The notes beneath the pieces were generated by a model. It did no database searches, had not been told where the DNA came from, and saw only the letters and a program-made list of their open reading frames with translations. Positions 1-11,999 of a stretch of DNA of 64,000 nt are shown here, in pieces (the stretch's first letter is position 1; every line of letters begins with the position of its first letter). A program made the position numbers and the translations under genes. This DNA comes from Chamaea fasciata (Eukaryota > Chordata > Aves > Passeriformes > Sylviidae). Location of the stretch: the NCBI GenBank assembly GCA_029207755.1, contig JARCOQ010000012.1, positions 4,744,501 through 4,808,500 on the forward strand. The letters are read 5' to 3'.

Positions 1-562
1 TTTATCTTTGTACAGGGAGTTTTCATTTGTCTCCTTGGGCTTTGTGACCTCATATGCATTTTTGGTCCCTCACATCCCAGTGTCTACAGGAATCTCAATC
101 CAACCTGTCCATGGGAGACAGTAGCCCCCGACCAACTCCTAGGAATAACTTCTGGAACAAAATAACGCTATGTTGATATCAATTATAGATGTCATAAATA
201 TGCATCTGTTTCCAGTGAGTCTTCTAGAGTACATGGAGTTGTGGCTCTGATAGCACCAGAGCTGTGGTATGTCTCTGCTCTGTAGGCCATTTAAATATAA
301 TTAATAAAAAAGGACATATAATTCTCTTGAACTCGATATTGCAGCTGGACTGCAGTAAAGGCTTGAATTATACCTCCACTGTGGTGAAATGCATTTGATT
401 CTGTGTAAGAAATTTGGCTAATACCATATCTACACTTGTTCATTGTGAATGTACAATTCTTCTTGTGACTTTGTTTCACCACCCTGAAATGACTGTAATT
501 TCTTTTTTTCTTTGTCTCTCTCCATGGGAAGGCAAAAAAGAGGACAAAGAAACCCCCAAGGC

Positions 563-605
563 TCTGGTGCCAGGCTGTACTGCCAGAAGCCCCACTGGCA
601 CCAGA
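563..605. repeat. Inverted repeat, perfect 10-bp arms
   Basis: Arms TCTGGTGCCA (563-572) and TGGCACCAGA (596-605) are exact reverse complements around a 23-base spacer. After one mismatch the outer flanks also pair partly. It is not followed by a T run in either direction and lies in no recognised element. Confidence 0.6.
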
Positions 606-3590
606 CAGAGTGAGCACCTAACTCAATTTCCTGCACTTTTGGCAAATCAAATTTTATATTAACTGTAGTACATTTTTCTTAATACGAAAATGCTTTTAGC
701 AGCCTGATTAGGACTTTGTCTTTCACAGTGCTGTGTTTACATCACTGTCAAGTGACATCTGAAACAATTCCACTCGTGAATATTTTCTATGTAATAAATG
801 CTCGACTTCCATAAATTTCACTTGCTTTCTAGAATTGCAAACTGAAGGACATTTCCAATCTGAGGTGCTTCATTGCAAAATTGAAATCTTGTCTTCCTTT
901 GAACAAGCCAGGCTTTAAAAGGTGGAGGAAATGAAAACTCCAGTATGACAGCAATTCCACCCAAGCCATGATTAACGTGCTGGGATGGATTCTCAGCTGT
1001 GCTGAGTTTGGCCTCCGTGAAGCTGAGCAGAGCCAGGGGGAGCAGTGGCACAGAGCCACCTTTCCAGTCCTTTGATCCTGGGCCAGGCAGGGCAGGACTG
1101 GCTGTCTGCATGCTTTAAAGCAACCCAAGAGGTGTTTTACACTCTGCAGCCATAGAGGGGGTGTAGGGGCTGCAAAACCCCAGAGCTCCCCCAGCCCCTC
1201 CTCAATGCTATCCTGGGCACTGCTCTCCTCTGCTCACCAGCCTTGCTTGTGACCCTAGCACTTGTCACCAGGAATCCTTTACAGTTGCTGCTTTTAGAAG
1301 TAAAAGAGCAGTCAAAGTCAGAGAAAAAAAAAAGTTGCCTGTTACATTTACACATAGAAGGAAATATCTCTTTAACCTACACATTTATCTTATTTTGGAA
1401 CAAACCCATTTTTAATTATTCATCCTGATTTCAATGTCTAAATCCATTCTATTAAGTGTTACTATTATTCCTGAATAAATAATTTATTTTTAGAATTTAT
1501 ATTTACCATTACATATATTTGAGGAAATTAAAATTGCATTTTTAAAAGCATTTGTATATAGGAAAAGCAGTTTCCTGGATTAGGGTGAAACCCTTCTATT
1601 TTGGTGTAAAAATATTTCACTTTTTTCTTAAATCTATAGAATGTTACTTCCCTGCCAGAACTTTGTGTTAGTTTTGCAGTAATCTTAATTCTGAGAAAAT
1701 AGTCTTCATTAGTCATGTTTGTAGATTACACACTCATGAACTGTTTTAGATTAATGTGTTTATCACAAAAATATCCTGTAGACTATTCTACTGTTGTGAT
1801 CCAATTTTCTGGATTTGAAATTTACAAATTATTCCATTAAAATTTCTATTTTCAAAGGTAAGAGCTATTTAAAATGGAAAGCTTGCTGCTTGCTGCTACT
1901 GGCGTGCTCTTTGAACTAGGTTGTCTAAATTTTTCCCTTTGGATGAGACCTTTATGGGAGAAGGGACAGATGATCCTGTGTATCTGCCCAGTGTGTGGTT
2001 TCTGAAACATCTGGTGCTGGCTCTGCTGGAGGCAGAGGAGAGAGGGACAGGGAAGAGGGGGAGGAAGCATTCTTCTGGAAAAACTGCTTTTTCTGTTGTT
2101 TATTTTAAAATCTTATCCTGGACATCTTCAGATTGCTCTAGTTTTGAAAGTTCTGGCTCTCTCTCTGGTTTACAACTGAGTTTTTCTGTCCTCATACATG
2201 TCAAGTGGAAAAACAATACAAGAAGTGAGAGCTCTGTGGTACACTGTTCCTGAAATAATATTGTTCAGTCATCAAGCCAGGAAAATCTGCATCTTAGTAT
2301 TAATCTGTGCTTAACTTTCACTTCTGTAAATTCTGACTGTATTACCTTTACCTGTGGCTATAGTGTTCCATTATTTGTTAGAGCTCACTAAAGGATAAAT
2401 AAATCTCAGCTTTGAGAGTAATTTTTTTTTTTTTAAATATAGACATCTGATTTGTTTGGGGTTTTTTTTTAGCATAAAAGTAAGTACATTTTATAAACAG
2501 CTTTTATACTACCAGATGCCATCTGAACACCTTTAAAAAGGTGTGCGAAGTGCCTGCTGCAAGGCTGGGTCTGTTTGGTGCACACCAAAGTCAGGAGGTG
2601 TGACTGCTGTGTGCTCTGCCCCTGAGTGGGAAGGCACAGCCCAGTACTCTGCCCTGAGGGGGATATTTCCATGCTCTCCCACCCCAGGCTGGATCAGAGG
2701 CAATGATGGCCTGGTATTGCTTCTCTAGTCTGAAAGCACTAGGAAACAGTGAGCGTAGTTCAGGTTTTTGAAATCTCTGTATCTTACTTCAGCTGGAAAA
2801 AGCCATGTGTTTCCTTAACTCTTTTCAACCTCTAGATCTGAAAGGAAGAAGTTAATGAAAAAAAAAATTAAAACCCCCTCAAAGTCCCAAATATATGAAA
2901 AGTTGTGCTACGCAGAGGTGCTAGTAGTGCTTCAAAGCAGGGACATCAACTGTGGCAGGAAGCAAGATCCATTCAGACAAAGGTTTATTATCTACTGCTG
3001 GAAAAAACATTTATAAAATAAAATCTCATCTGATCCTTCCTAAATGATCCAGTTTTAGGGGGGAAGAATTACAGCTGGAGGTTTGGAAAGGAAAAGCAGC
3101 ACAGCTATAGAGATGTGTGGATAAAAGCTGGACTGGATGGGGAGCTGACTGGGACAGGGAAATTTATAGAAGACTGACACCCAGCAAGCAACATTTTGGA
3201 GGGACAAGATGGACTTCAAAGGGTAAGCAAAGGCTGTGGACAGGCAAGAGAGACTTTTAACTGGACTTTAATCCTCTAACCAATGACACAGAAGCTCCAT
3301 GCTAACCAGTCCTGACCCAGCTTTAGCTTGAGCCTTTTCCTGTCCTCTTCCTCGGAGAAAATAGCTTTTGTTCATTGTTAAGAAGAAAACGTCAGAGTGT
3401 GTTCACAAGGGAGCAACATCCACTGCATGACTGGAAGCCCTTTCATGCTTTTCCTTCTCTATTTCCATCTCTGTTTTAGGAATATTTTCTCCTTTGTGAC
3501 TTTTCACAATTCCCATTGATGGCAGTGGACCAAAATTGCTTCTCTGATTTTTTTTTTTTTTTAAATCAGCTTCCTGTGGGAAACCATAAA

Positions 3591-3610
3591 GGGTCTAATT
3601 CTGATCTCAC
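3591..3610. repeat. Relic end of an old archosaur/turtle-type dispersed repeat
   Basis: The sequence GGGTCTAATTCTGATCTCAC resembles the 'GCCTGATTCTGATCTCA' end that I recall as very common in turtle and crocodilian genomes and rarer in birds. Related ends occur at 8958, 17145 and 49046 in this window. The family name is not assigned, and this copy is short, so it could be chance. Confidence 0.35.
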
Positions 3611-5837
3611 AATTTGAGGATACTTGGTACTTGTATGTATCAAGACCTTAGAAAAATTACTTCTCATAGTAGTGGAAAGGCTGACCTAGAATATTTCCAA
3701 AGGAAAGTCTTTTCTGTGAAATATTAAGTTAACAAGGTGTGTTAAACTCATGTGTCACACTTTGAAAGCTTGAGAGTTTAGAAGTGGGAAGCTCTCTAAA
3801 TTCACAAGAGAGATGAAAAAGTTGAGAAACAGAGGAACAAGAGGGGAAGGACAATGTAAGGCAGCTTTTCTTGGCCCTCTGTGACCAAGGCAGGCTCAGA
3901 AAGTTACAGGCTGTCAGATTGAAAGGATCAGTTGGCAGTTATTTTACTCAGGTGAGTAAGATTTCAAAAATGAGAAAGACAAGGGCTTCACATTAAAGGT
4001 TTCTGAAGCTTTCCAAGAGCTCCTCTTCTATCAGGTATATTCTTGCACATAAACCAAAACGGCTTGCAGTCTCTTAAAAGTTTTCTCTAACACGTCTTTT
4101 TAGAAATCTTTAACTCCAAATTGTAAATCTATAAGTATCTTTTAAATGTAAAATTGATTCACAAACAAGTAGTTGTGTACTACTTGGAAATTTTCATGTG
4201 CTATAAAAACATAATTTATCTCTGAGCAAATTACAAAACCATGTGAATCTTGGACAGCAGCATAAATTTTAACAAATAAAACCGATTTCATTTGTTAATT
4301 ATTGCATATGTAAGCATTTGGGCGAGTGCCACAGAGAATAGGAACAATAGGTATATTACAGTGGGAAAAAAATACAGGCTTAAAGTCACTCTTGCTCATG
4401 GTCAGGGTGGCACTGCTCTTCCCTGCTCCAGCATGGCCACAATCTGTCCGCAGTGTCCTTGCTCTGAGCATCCTCCCTGGCACAGGAAAACGCTCCTCCC
4501 CTGACCAAACACCCCATTGTCTGTCCATTATAGGAGTCAGGGCATCAGGGTCACACTGAGATGAAAGGATCAGCCAATGGCTATTGTCATCCACAAGAAT
4601 TAAAAATTAATGACACTTAAATAAAATTACAACTTTATTTTCTGGTTTGTGGGCTTGTAGGGTATGTCTGAGTGGCTTTTCTCAGAAACCACAAAGGCTA
4701 GAAACTTTCCTCCTTTTGTGATTCTCATGTTAGTAACTGGCTCCAGATGTTTTAACTGTAAGAAAATAAGTACTGGGAGAGTTGTAACTATATCATTCAT
4801 GTAGCAGCATTGGGAAGAGCAACGTGAAGAGGCTGATAGTCACTCCTTCTCCAAGAGGCAACATTGAAGGCAATTAGGTGTAGCTGTGTAGTAAATACTT
4901 AGGAAGTAAAATGTGGCCATGGAGAACAATAAAAGATAGTTTGGGGTTTCTCTGGGACCACCAGAGTACAGGAGGGTCATCAGATTAAACGGGAGCAAAA
5001 GGAAAGTAAGAATCTCACTTATTTTTCTGCTTCAGCATCATGTGCAAAGGTGCTCAAAGAGTGCATCTTTGAGAGTACAAAGTTTACTGTAAAAAGTAGA
5101 AAATTGTTTCTGGAATAATTTTCACATGTGTAAAACAGATTCAAACTTTGCATACTCTTTACATGAGATCTGAGGTGCTTTCTCTGTACAAAACCACATG
5201 TGGTGGTCTGCTACTGACTAATACAGACTCTATTAATTCATGTGAATAGACATACTTGTAGCAAAGCGTTTAAAACATATAAAACATAGAGGTTAAAAAA
5301 GATGTCATTGGGGTGATGGATTCTCCAGTAAATATCCCCTTTGAGAAAATGTGTCATAGCAGATATTCTCCTCTATAAATTGTACTAGTTTGTGGTTAAA
5401 AAAAAAAAAACCTGCAGGGAAATTGGATGTTGGAGTTGGGTTTGCTTCCCTGACTGAGAAATCCTGGCTTAACAGCAAAATTCAAGAGAGTGTGTGAAAA
5501 GTATGAAGAAATCAACATATCAGGTCATGGTAGACACACTGTATTTATGCATTTAATGCTTCCTTTTGGACCATCTTATCAATATGTCTGGGTTTTATCT
5601 GAATACCACACAGATGTTTGAGAACGCCCACAAACTAATGCACATTGAACTCTTGCTAAAGCATTTGGAAAAGTTACAGGATATCAATTATTCCAAACTG
5701 CTGAAGTAAACTGTACTTCAAATGCAAATCCCTTCCAACGCTCAGGGAGATGCAGATATAGCTGTACTTGAAGAGATTGATGAGAGACAACTGAATTGCA
5801 GTGAATTAAAGCAGTGTTATCAGTTGGGTTGGGGGTT

Positions 5838-5840
<3 letters not shown>

Positions 5841-5869
<29 letters not shown>
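5841..5869. repeat. Poly-T run, 29 bases
   Basis: An uninterrupted run of 29 T, the longest homopolymer in the window. It directly abuts the CpG-rich block that follows. Read on the minus strand it could be the poly-A tail of a retrocopy, but no AATAAA-type signal precedes it on that strand and no parent gene is recognisable. Its length also makes it prone to slippage and assembly error. Confidence 0.9.
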
Positions 5870-5930
5870 GTAAGGGGGGCAAGCCTGCATTTCTTTTCAG
5901 GGAATTTAGAAGTCTCCCCAAGCAGCCTGG

Positions 5931-6193
5931 CGGAGATTCCCAAGCGCTGTAACCTTCTTTGTGTGCAGAAGCGTGAGGCAGGGGCTGAGTGGGGCAAAGC
6001 CCTGCCCGCAGCAGCAGCACCAGGAGCTGCCCCCGGCCACACCGGCTGCCGCCTTCTCTGCCCCCGAACCACACACTGGGAAAATCGACTTCCACTTGAG
6101 GCTGCGCTTACCCCACGCACCCCACACTCACGGAATCTGGGGCACATTATGCACAGGTCTCTGAGATGAAAGGGCAGCCGTGAACCAGCCGCT
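5931..6193. promoter_or_regulatory. Small CpG-rich block
   Basis: I count 14 CpG dinucleotides in roughly 260 bases, against long CpG-free stretches on both sides, with high GC centred on 5990-6080. This is shorter than a typical promoter CpG island. It could be a distal regulatory element, the promoter of an unannotated non-coding RNA, or the body of an inserted GC-rich element whose tail is the adjacent T29. No core promoter motif or coding exon is clear. Confidence 0.35.
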
Positions 6194-8330
6194 CTCCCAT
6201 GGAATCCTCCCAGTCAGGCTCTAATGAGAAACACCAAGGAACGATTCCAGCTCTTCTCTAGCTTTGGCCAGCCTCTAAAACCCGCCTAATTGTCTGCATG
6301 TGTGTCGTACAGTTGAAACTCTCAGAAAACACTCTATCTGGCTGGGTTTAAAAGTCAGCTTTCCCTCCTGTCAGCCACATTACTCTGTTTTAGGCTGGAG
6401 GTTAAATATTATTGATAATTTAGGCACATATTCTACCACAATGTGCAAAGAAAAACGAAGCCATTTCATTCAGACCAAGACCCCACTGGGTTAATGAAAT
6501 GTTCTTAAAATAAACAGCTCACCTGTGTGTTTGATAGGTGAATAATCAATCCTATGATACTGTTTTGAGAATATAATAAGTGGGCAGAGTTGACAATTAG
6601 TAGTTCCGTAGGTAGAATTATATCTGCCTATTTGTATACTTCCAAACAAAAAAAGTAAAATGCACATCATTCCTTTTGGAAAAGAAGAGCTATGTTTGTT
6701 CACATCAGTTTTTAAACTTTTCCCACATTTAGAAAAAAATAGGCTTATTTATTGTCACAAATTAAAATGATGACTTGTTCTGCTTAGGACAGCAGAGCAA
6801 GTAGCTTGTTGTAGATTGCTAATATATAAGCTTTAAATTAAAAATAGACTCTGGGAGCTTTTTGCTTTTAATCAATTATTTTGCATTTTCCAAAGTGAAT
6901 AAGTGTAATAGAAATTTATTTAACTACAATTCAAGTTGGCTGCTAGCCAGTCTGTTTTTATTTGTTTGACAGCTTAAATGACAAAAGCTAAACAGCAAAA
7001 AAAGCTTTTGTGCTTTTTTTTGTTGCCCATGCTTTTCACATGCACTATAACTTTTTTTTTGTCTACTGGGACTAAAGTTTTGGAGAGGAATAAAACAGTC
7101 TATTCCTTGCTATTTACTTTAAAGAAGGAAGCTATGTGGAGGCTCTGGATATTTTTGGTAGGCACATGTGGAACAAACATGTGTAATTGTATGACTGATC
7201 CAGGAGAATGTTTAGCAGTATCTCATGGTATGCCATTTAGGGGAACAATCTAAAGTATGAAATAGACTCAAGTGCGAAAGTGCTGTGCAGCAAAGGAAGT
7301 TTTATGTATGAGAATGCCCTCCTAACATAACCCATGTGCAATTATGCAGACTATCTGTACTATAGACATGTATCTCTGTAAGGTGCAAATTTTACTTTTA
7401 ATCTTGTTCAAGCTGTTATATCCATAAAAAACATGGAGAGAAAAGTATATTGGTCATTTGCCAGATGTCTCAGGAAGATGAAGTGGCTAATACAGTCCAA
7501 GCTGATGGAACATCAGGACTGGGTTGCATACAGCTGTGGCAAAGTGGTGTATTGTCCATCTAGTCACCTTCCGTTGTTCTTTCCTTATAAGCTGGAAATT
7601 CTTGAGGTAAATTAAATACCCAAAAGCTGTCTGGGATTTGTACAACATTTATTTTACTTTTACCATTTTTAGCTTTTTGAAAAACAATCCCACAAGGTAA
7701 AACTACTTGTGGAAGATGCTGCAAGAAAGGGCCTTGTAGTTGTGTTACCTGTTCTGCTCATCTATTTTTATTCAGACTGTGCATCAGTACCTCAGGTGGC
7801 TTCTTCATCTCTCAAAGCATCTCAACCCTCATTGCACCTTGAAGCACCCTTGCAGTGACACAGCATCATGGGCCGCCAGGAAAAAGAAGCCTTGCAAAGT
7901 AGCAGCAACCATCTGCTGTGTTTCTGACCCCAGCAAACTGCAACAAGAAAGGGTGAGAGGAAACTGAACTGAGGGCTGGAGAGCTTAAGCAGCAGGTTCC
8001 TGGGCTTGTTTCTGTGCTGTGCAGCAGAGCTGCTCTGTCTGCTGTGATCCATCAGTGTAGATATAAAGGAGACATTAATGCTCTGAAGCGCTGTTATAAG
8101 TTACCCTGTAATGTGTGGCATCACTCAAACTCTTGCTTACCTTCAGTGGAGGTTACCCAGTGAGACAGCACTGCTGTGCAGACGGGCAGGTAAAACCATG
8201 TTTGCTTCTGCAGAGTGCAGCTTTAGCAGGCTTTTAAGAAAGTATGTGCTTGCCGGGGTCACGTGTTGGGAGTTGCTGGTCACACGAGTTCTCTGTTGAC
8301 CCTCCTTTCTCCTGAAAGAGAGAATGAAAC

Positions 8331-8357
8331 AGAAATTCTTCTCCTGGAAGAATTTCT
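8331..8357. repeat. Perfect hairpin, 11-bp arms, 5-base loop
   Basis: AGAAATTCTTC at 8331-8341 pairs exactly with GAAGAATTTCT at 8347-8357 around the loop TCCTG. The stem is too short for a miRNA precursor. It may be a chance or mutational (template-switch) palindrome. Confidence 0.7.
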
Positions 8358-8590
8358 CCTCCATAATAGTGCAGTACTGTGATGTCCATTAATACTGGAA
8401 TGGGGATGTGATTAACAAGGCTAGGGAAGGCTCAGTACAGTTTTACAAAGAGGGCAACTGAAGCACAAGCCAAATTTTGCCCAAAGTACTTTACTGGCAA
8501 TTCTAGGAAGAGGAATCGTAAGTCTTGATTGTGTCATTTCAACAAATTGCAGAAGCTGATACTGTGCACCTGTTTTCCTTATACAATTTG

Positions 8591-8630
8591 ACTGCAACAT
8601 AGAGGTTGCTATTGCAATATAGAGGTTGCC
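8591..8630. repeat. Tandem duplication, 20-bp unit x2
   Basis: Units 8591-8610 and 8611-8630 (ACTGCAACATAGAGGTTGCT and its neighbour) differ at three positions, all C/T transitions. This fits a local duplication that has since aged. Confidence 0.75.
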
Positions 8631-8957
8631 ATGCCTAATCTATGGATATTTGTAAGAACAATTTGAAAGTCCACCTAGCATGTCAAGGAAATGAAGAAAC
8701 AATGACTTCTTACAATGATTGAAGGAGACTTATTAAGTCAAAAATGGTTACATTTTGAGGACTACCTATGTAGTTCTTAATATTATCTAATACAGAAGAG
8801 GGCAAATAAGCAGTTCTAGATATTTATAGAATGTAATGTATATAAATTTGCTATTTGTATAATTCACATTATAAAATGCAAAAAAACCCCCAAAAACCAC
8901 CCCAACCAATATCAGAAAAATTCCACAAACTAATGCTTATTTTATTAAGCCTTGAGA

Positions 8958-8973
8958 GCCTGATTCTGCAAAG
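8958..8973. repeat. Possible relic end of dispersed repeat
   Basis: GCCTGATTCTGCAAAG resembles the shared end seen at 49046 and 3591. Only about 16 bases are recognisable, so the assignment is weak. Confidence 0.25.
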
Positions 8974-10763
8974 CCAAAGCCTCCTCAAGGGGTACCAAAG
9001 AAATCTCAGTTTTTATGGCACTAAGAAATTTGAATGTACTCAGCAGCATTTCTCTGGGCTCAAATTCAGGCCACCAAAATAATCTGATAGATTACAAGAT
9101 CCAACTAATTGAAAAGAAAGAGCAAATATTTGACAAAGTATATGTACTCTTTGGGGAAATTCTGTTACAGTTTTTAGTCCTATAATACATTCAGTTTGGT
9201 TATTGTTTTGTTCTGATCATATTATGATGAATGTTTGAACAAGCATAGCTATTTTACTGCCTGAAAAATGACTTATTCTGATTTGACAATGAAATAAAAA
9301 AGGCAAAACAGCCAAATATTTGCATGTTCATATCGGGTGAGTAAAACGTTGAGAGAAATGAATTCTGACTGATATGATGTATGGGAATTCAGTCATACCT
9401 GTACAGGATTGATAACATTTTTGAAGTTTGGTCTTACCTGAGATACTCTGTACATCTACAAGTGTCCTAATTGTTCCTTCCATTAGGTTTGTGTGTGGGC
9501 CCCAGGGGTGGGAAATAATTACACCATAAATGCACAAGCTTTTAAACCTTGTCTTAAGAACAGAAAGATGTGCCAGTTTTGGTGGAAAAAGTTCCTTTTT
9601 GAGGTAAAAGCAGGGTTTTTTTGTGGAAAAGGGTATTACCAGATAACAGCTTAACTAAATGAAATTCATCTCCCAGAGGTGTGCAGGAAATATTTGCAAC
9701 TAAGTGTCCATTTACAAAATGGTCTAAACTCTTCCCTTTGAAAATTATTCCTGAAATTCCAAGCAAGCATTCCCCCATTTTTGTGGTGAGTATATACCAC
9801 TGTCATTAGCATTGCTGTTAATGGGGATAAGTGGGAATTAGCATGAACACAAATTTGTTTGCATCATTCAGTGTAAAGCCATCTTCTTCTTGCTGTAATG
9901 AGAGATGTACAACTGGAGCCAACAGAGACACCACCATCACTACACCAACCTAGGTCTGTGATTTCCAGAGGGGATTGGTTTCTTTTTCATACTTCAAAGA
10001 AACCCAGAAGCCTTCTCGGTGCAACTTCAGGCTCAAGATTTCTGAGCTTTTCTTTTAGGGCCAAGTTATGAACTGCTGAAACATAGGGGTTTATCACGGA
10101 ACCCCCTGTGCAAGCTGAGCTCTGGCCATGGTGCAATTTAAATTATTTATGCACAGGGCTGTGTTCAGACCGTGTGCACATTTGTCCTTGTCAGTCAACA
10201 AGTGTTCTATTAATCAAACAGGAACCCTGGCGCGTTCATTACAAAAGTAAGAACATTGAATTTGGGATGGTATTTTTAGTGCTTTTGACAGACAGGGATT
10301 ATTAAGCTGTCACTCCCTCTTTTCTGTTAACTCCCCTATCTTCCTCCCCTTCTTCAATGCATTGTCATTTTATTAAGAGCACACTAATAGTTAAACGACA
10401 GGAACCCTAAACCCCTGACTAGTTCACTGACATGACAGGTTATTTTTTCCCTCTATTCCCTGTCCAAGAACCCCTGCTGATCTTCCCAGCATGCAGTGCT
10501 GTGTGACCCTTAACATCTGGCAGTGATTAATTGTCTTAGTGTCATAGCGATCGCCTTCCTCCCTCTGATCCTCACTTACTTTGTTCTCTCTTTTAAAGCC
10601 AGTGTGCTGGAACCTTTTCTTCCCACTTTTAAATCTGTCCAGTATCCAGGATACTGTGTGTGTCTACTGCGATACAACTTGAAAGAAACCGAAACAGTCA
10701 GTTATCTGGCCCTGAAAGTCTGGTCATGGATTCAGAGGGCTTTCTGTTCACTGAAGGGGTGTG

Positions 10764-11101
10764 CTCGAAAAACAGCACTAACTAGAATGACACAGATCTT
10801 GTTGAACTTGATCCGGATCTCGGGTCCCTTCTAAGCAAACAATGCAATTACGGGCAACGCCATTTTCAGCGGACACACGGGGTATTGTGCCCAGGGCTGT
10901 TGGCTGCAGCTTACACGTTACATAGATTAAGGAGCTGACACCTCCTGACAGTGGCTGCCCCTTTGTGCTCAGCTCACCCTGCTGTACCATGCTGCCACAG
11001 AGGTCCGAGCCCCGGAGCTCTTCCTGCTCCACTCCCACCGAGTTAGGCAGGTTCCTGCAGCTGCAGTAGGGTCTGGGCTGCAGGCTTCGTCTCCAGGACC
11101 G
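10764..11101. promoter_or_regulatory. CpG cluster
   Basis: Thirteen CpGs fall in about 340 bases (10764-11101), while flanking sequence has few. GC content is raised, especially from 10960 to 11100. No ATG-led frame of note and no clear TATA or initiator is present. It is a candidate regulatory element or non-coding RNA promoter. A GC-rich old repeat is the main alternative. Confidence 0.3.
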
Positions 11102-11986
11102 CCTGGGCTGGGAGCTAACACAGAGATGGTGCCTGCAAGGGGATTTTAATGGCCAAGGAATATCAGGGGGGTGCTCCTACCTGCTTTAGATCCCTGTATA
11201 AAAAGAATTCTGGTGGAAGAGGAGATGACTGTACCACTAAGTGTCAGGTGTCCACACTCTGCTCTCAAATCCCAAGAGGCTTCCCATGCGATTTTCCAGA
11301 ATCACTTTAATCTCTGCCTCAGTTTCTTGTATTGGAAAATTAAGACAGTAGCTGCTTCGAAGTACGGGAGGCTTGGAGTTTTTAGAGACCTCTCTTTTTC
11401 CTGTATGAAGTATTGCTAGGCTATTATTTATATCTGTATTTTTAAGACCAGCTGCCAGGCATGGGGGGAGCTGTGTAAGAGGGAGGAAGGAGGATATGTT
11501 ATGCAGAAGTTGGTTTGTTTTTTTAAGACTGCTTAGATTCAGGATGCCTGTGATGTAGTCATAGTTTGGCAACTTGCATGGGTAAACTACCAACTGCTCT
11601 AAACTTCCACTTCCTTGCATGCAAATGGAGGATGAGCTAATAGTGTTCTTTGCAAAAAACCCCTAACCCTCTTAACGTTTGAAGATGAAAGGTAAAAATA
11701 AACAATTGTTTTAAATCCTGGTTGAATAGCAGAATACATGCACTGAACTTAAACTACCATTACATTTACATTTTAAGGCAAAATATCTGAAAGGCAGTTT
11801 CTCCTTCACTTACCTATTGAATGTTGAGTTCAGAGTCTCTCTGTCTCCCATGACACACACTCCTCACAAATAGATTTCTCCAGAGCAGTATTATGTTCTA
11901 GCTCTCCGTGTATTTCAAACAATTATAAGGCCATTTATTTTCTATTTCAAACCAAAATAGTGAAATGGAGTGCATGGCCTTTTCTA

Positions 11987-11999
11987 GTTGCTAAGCAAC
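11987..11999. promoter_or_regulatory. RFX-type X-box palindrome
   Basis: GTTGCTAAGCAAC is two 6-bp arms (GTTGCT and AGCAAC) around a central A, which fits the vertebrate RFX X-box pattern of GTTGCY followed closely by GCAAC. RFX proteins bind such sites as dimers, often at cilia genes and in immune (MHC class II) or neural enhancers. No transcription start is visible nearby, so a distal enhancer site is the likeliest role if it is used. Confidence 0.5.

Larger units (their letters stand above)
1..5840. other. Non-coding AT-rich stretch, no gene seen
   Basis: No open frame here exceeds about 110 codons or resembles a known protein. The stretch holds short homopolymer runs (T13 at 2422-2434, T15 at 3548-3562, A13 at 5398-5410), one inverted repeat at 563-605 and a relic repeat end at 3591-3610. 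A possible exon-like segment at 3894-3951 has only splice-like edges. The rest shows no structure I can name. Confidence 0.7.
6200..10760. other. Non-coding stretch, no gene seen
   Basis: No recognisable coding sequence. It contains an imperfect 20-bp tandem duplication at 8591-8630, a perfect 11-bp-arm hairpin at 8331-8357 and a possible repeat relic at 8958-8973. The part from about 10100 to 10300 has homeobox-like TAAT words and few simple repeats, so it could be conserved, but this cannot be judged from one sequence. Confidence 0.65.

Noticed and set aside
7163..7183. Short inverted repeat CACATGT...ACATGTG
   Set aside because: Only 7-bp arms; many such pairs are expected by chance.
10797..10825. 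Similarity of AGATCTTGTTGAACTTGAT to a conserved 28S rRNA segment
   Set aside because: The match covers about 19 bases with mismatches and does not continue on either side, so an rRNA-derived fragment is not supported.
10523..10834. 103-codon plus-strand frame with hydrophobic start
   Set aside because: The hydrophobic segment arises from a T-rich run. No signal-peptide cleavage context or family match.
11237..11620. 127-codon minus-strand open frame
   Set aside because: No recognisable product and no supporting signals.
10405..11670. Telomere-like CCCTAA words
   Set aside because: Single isolated copies, not an interstitial telomere array.
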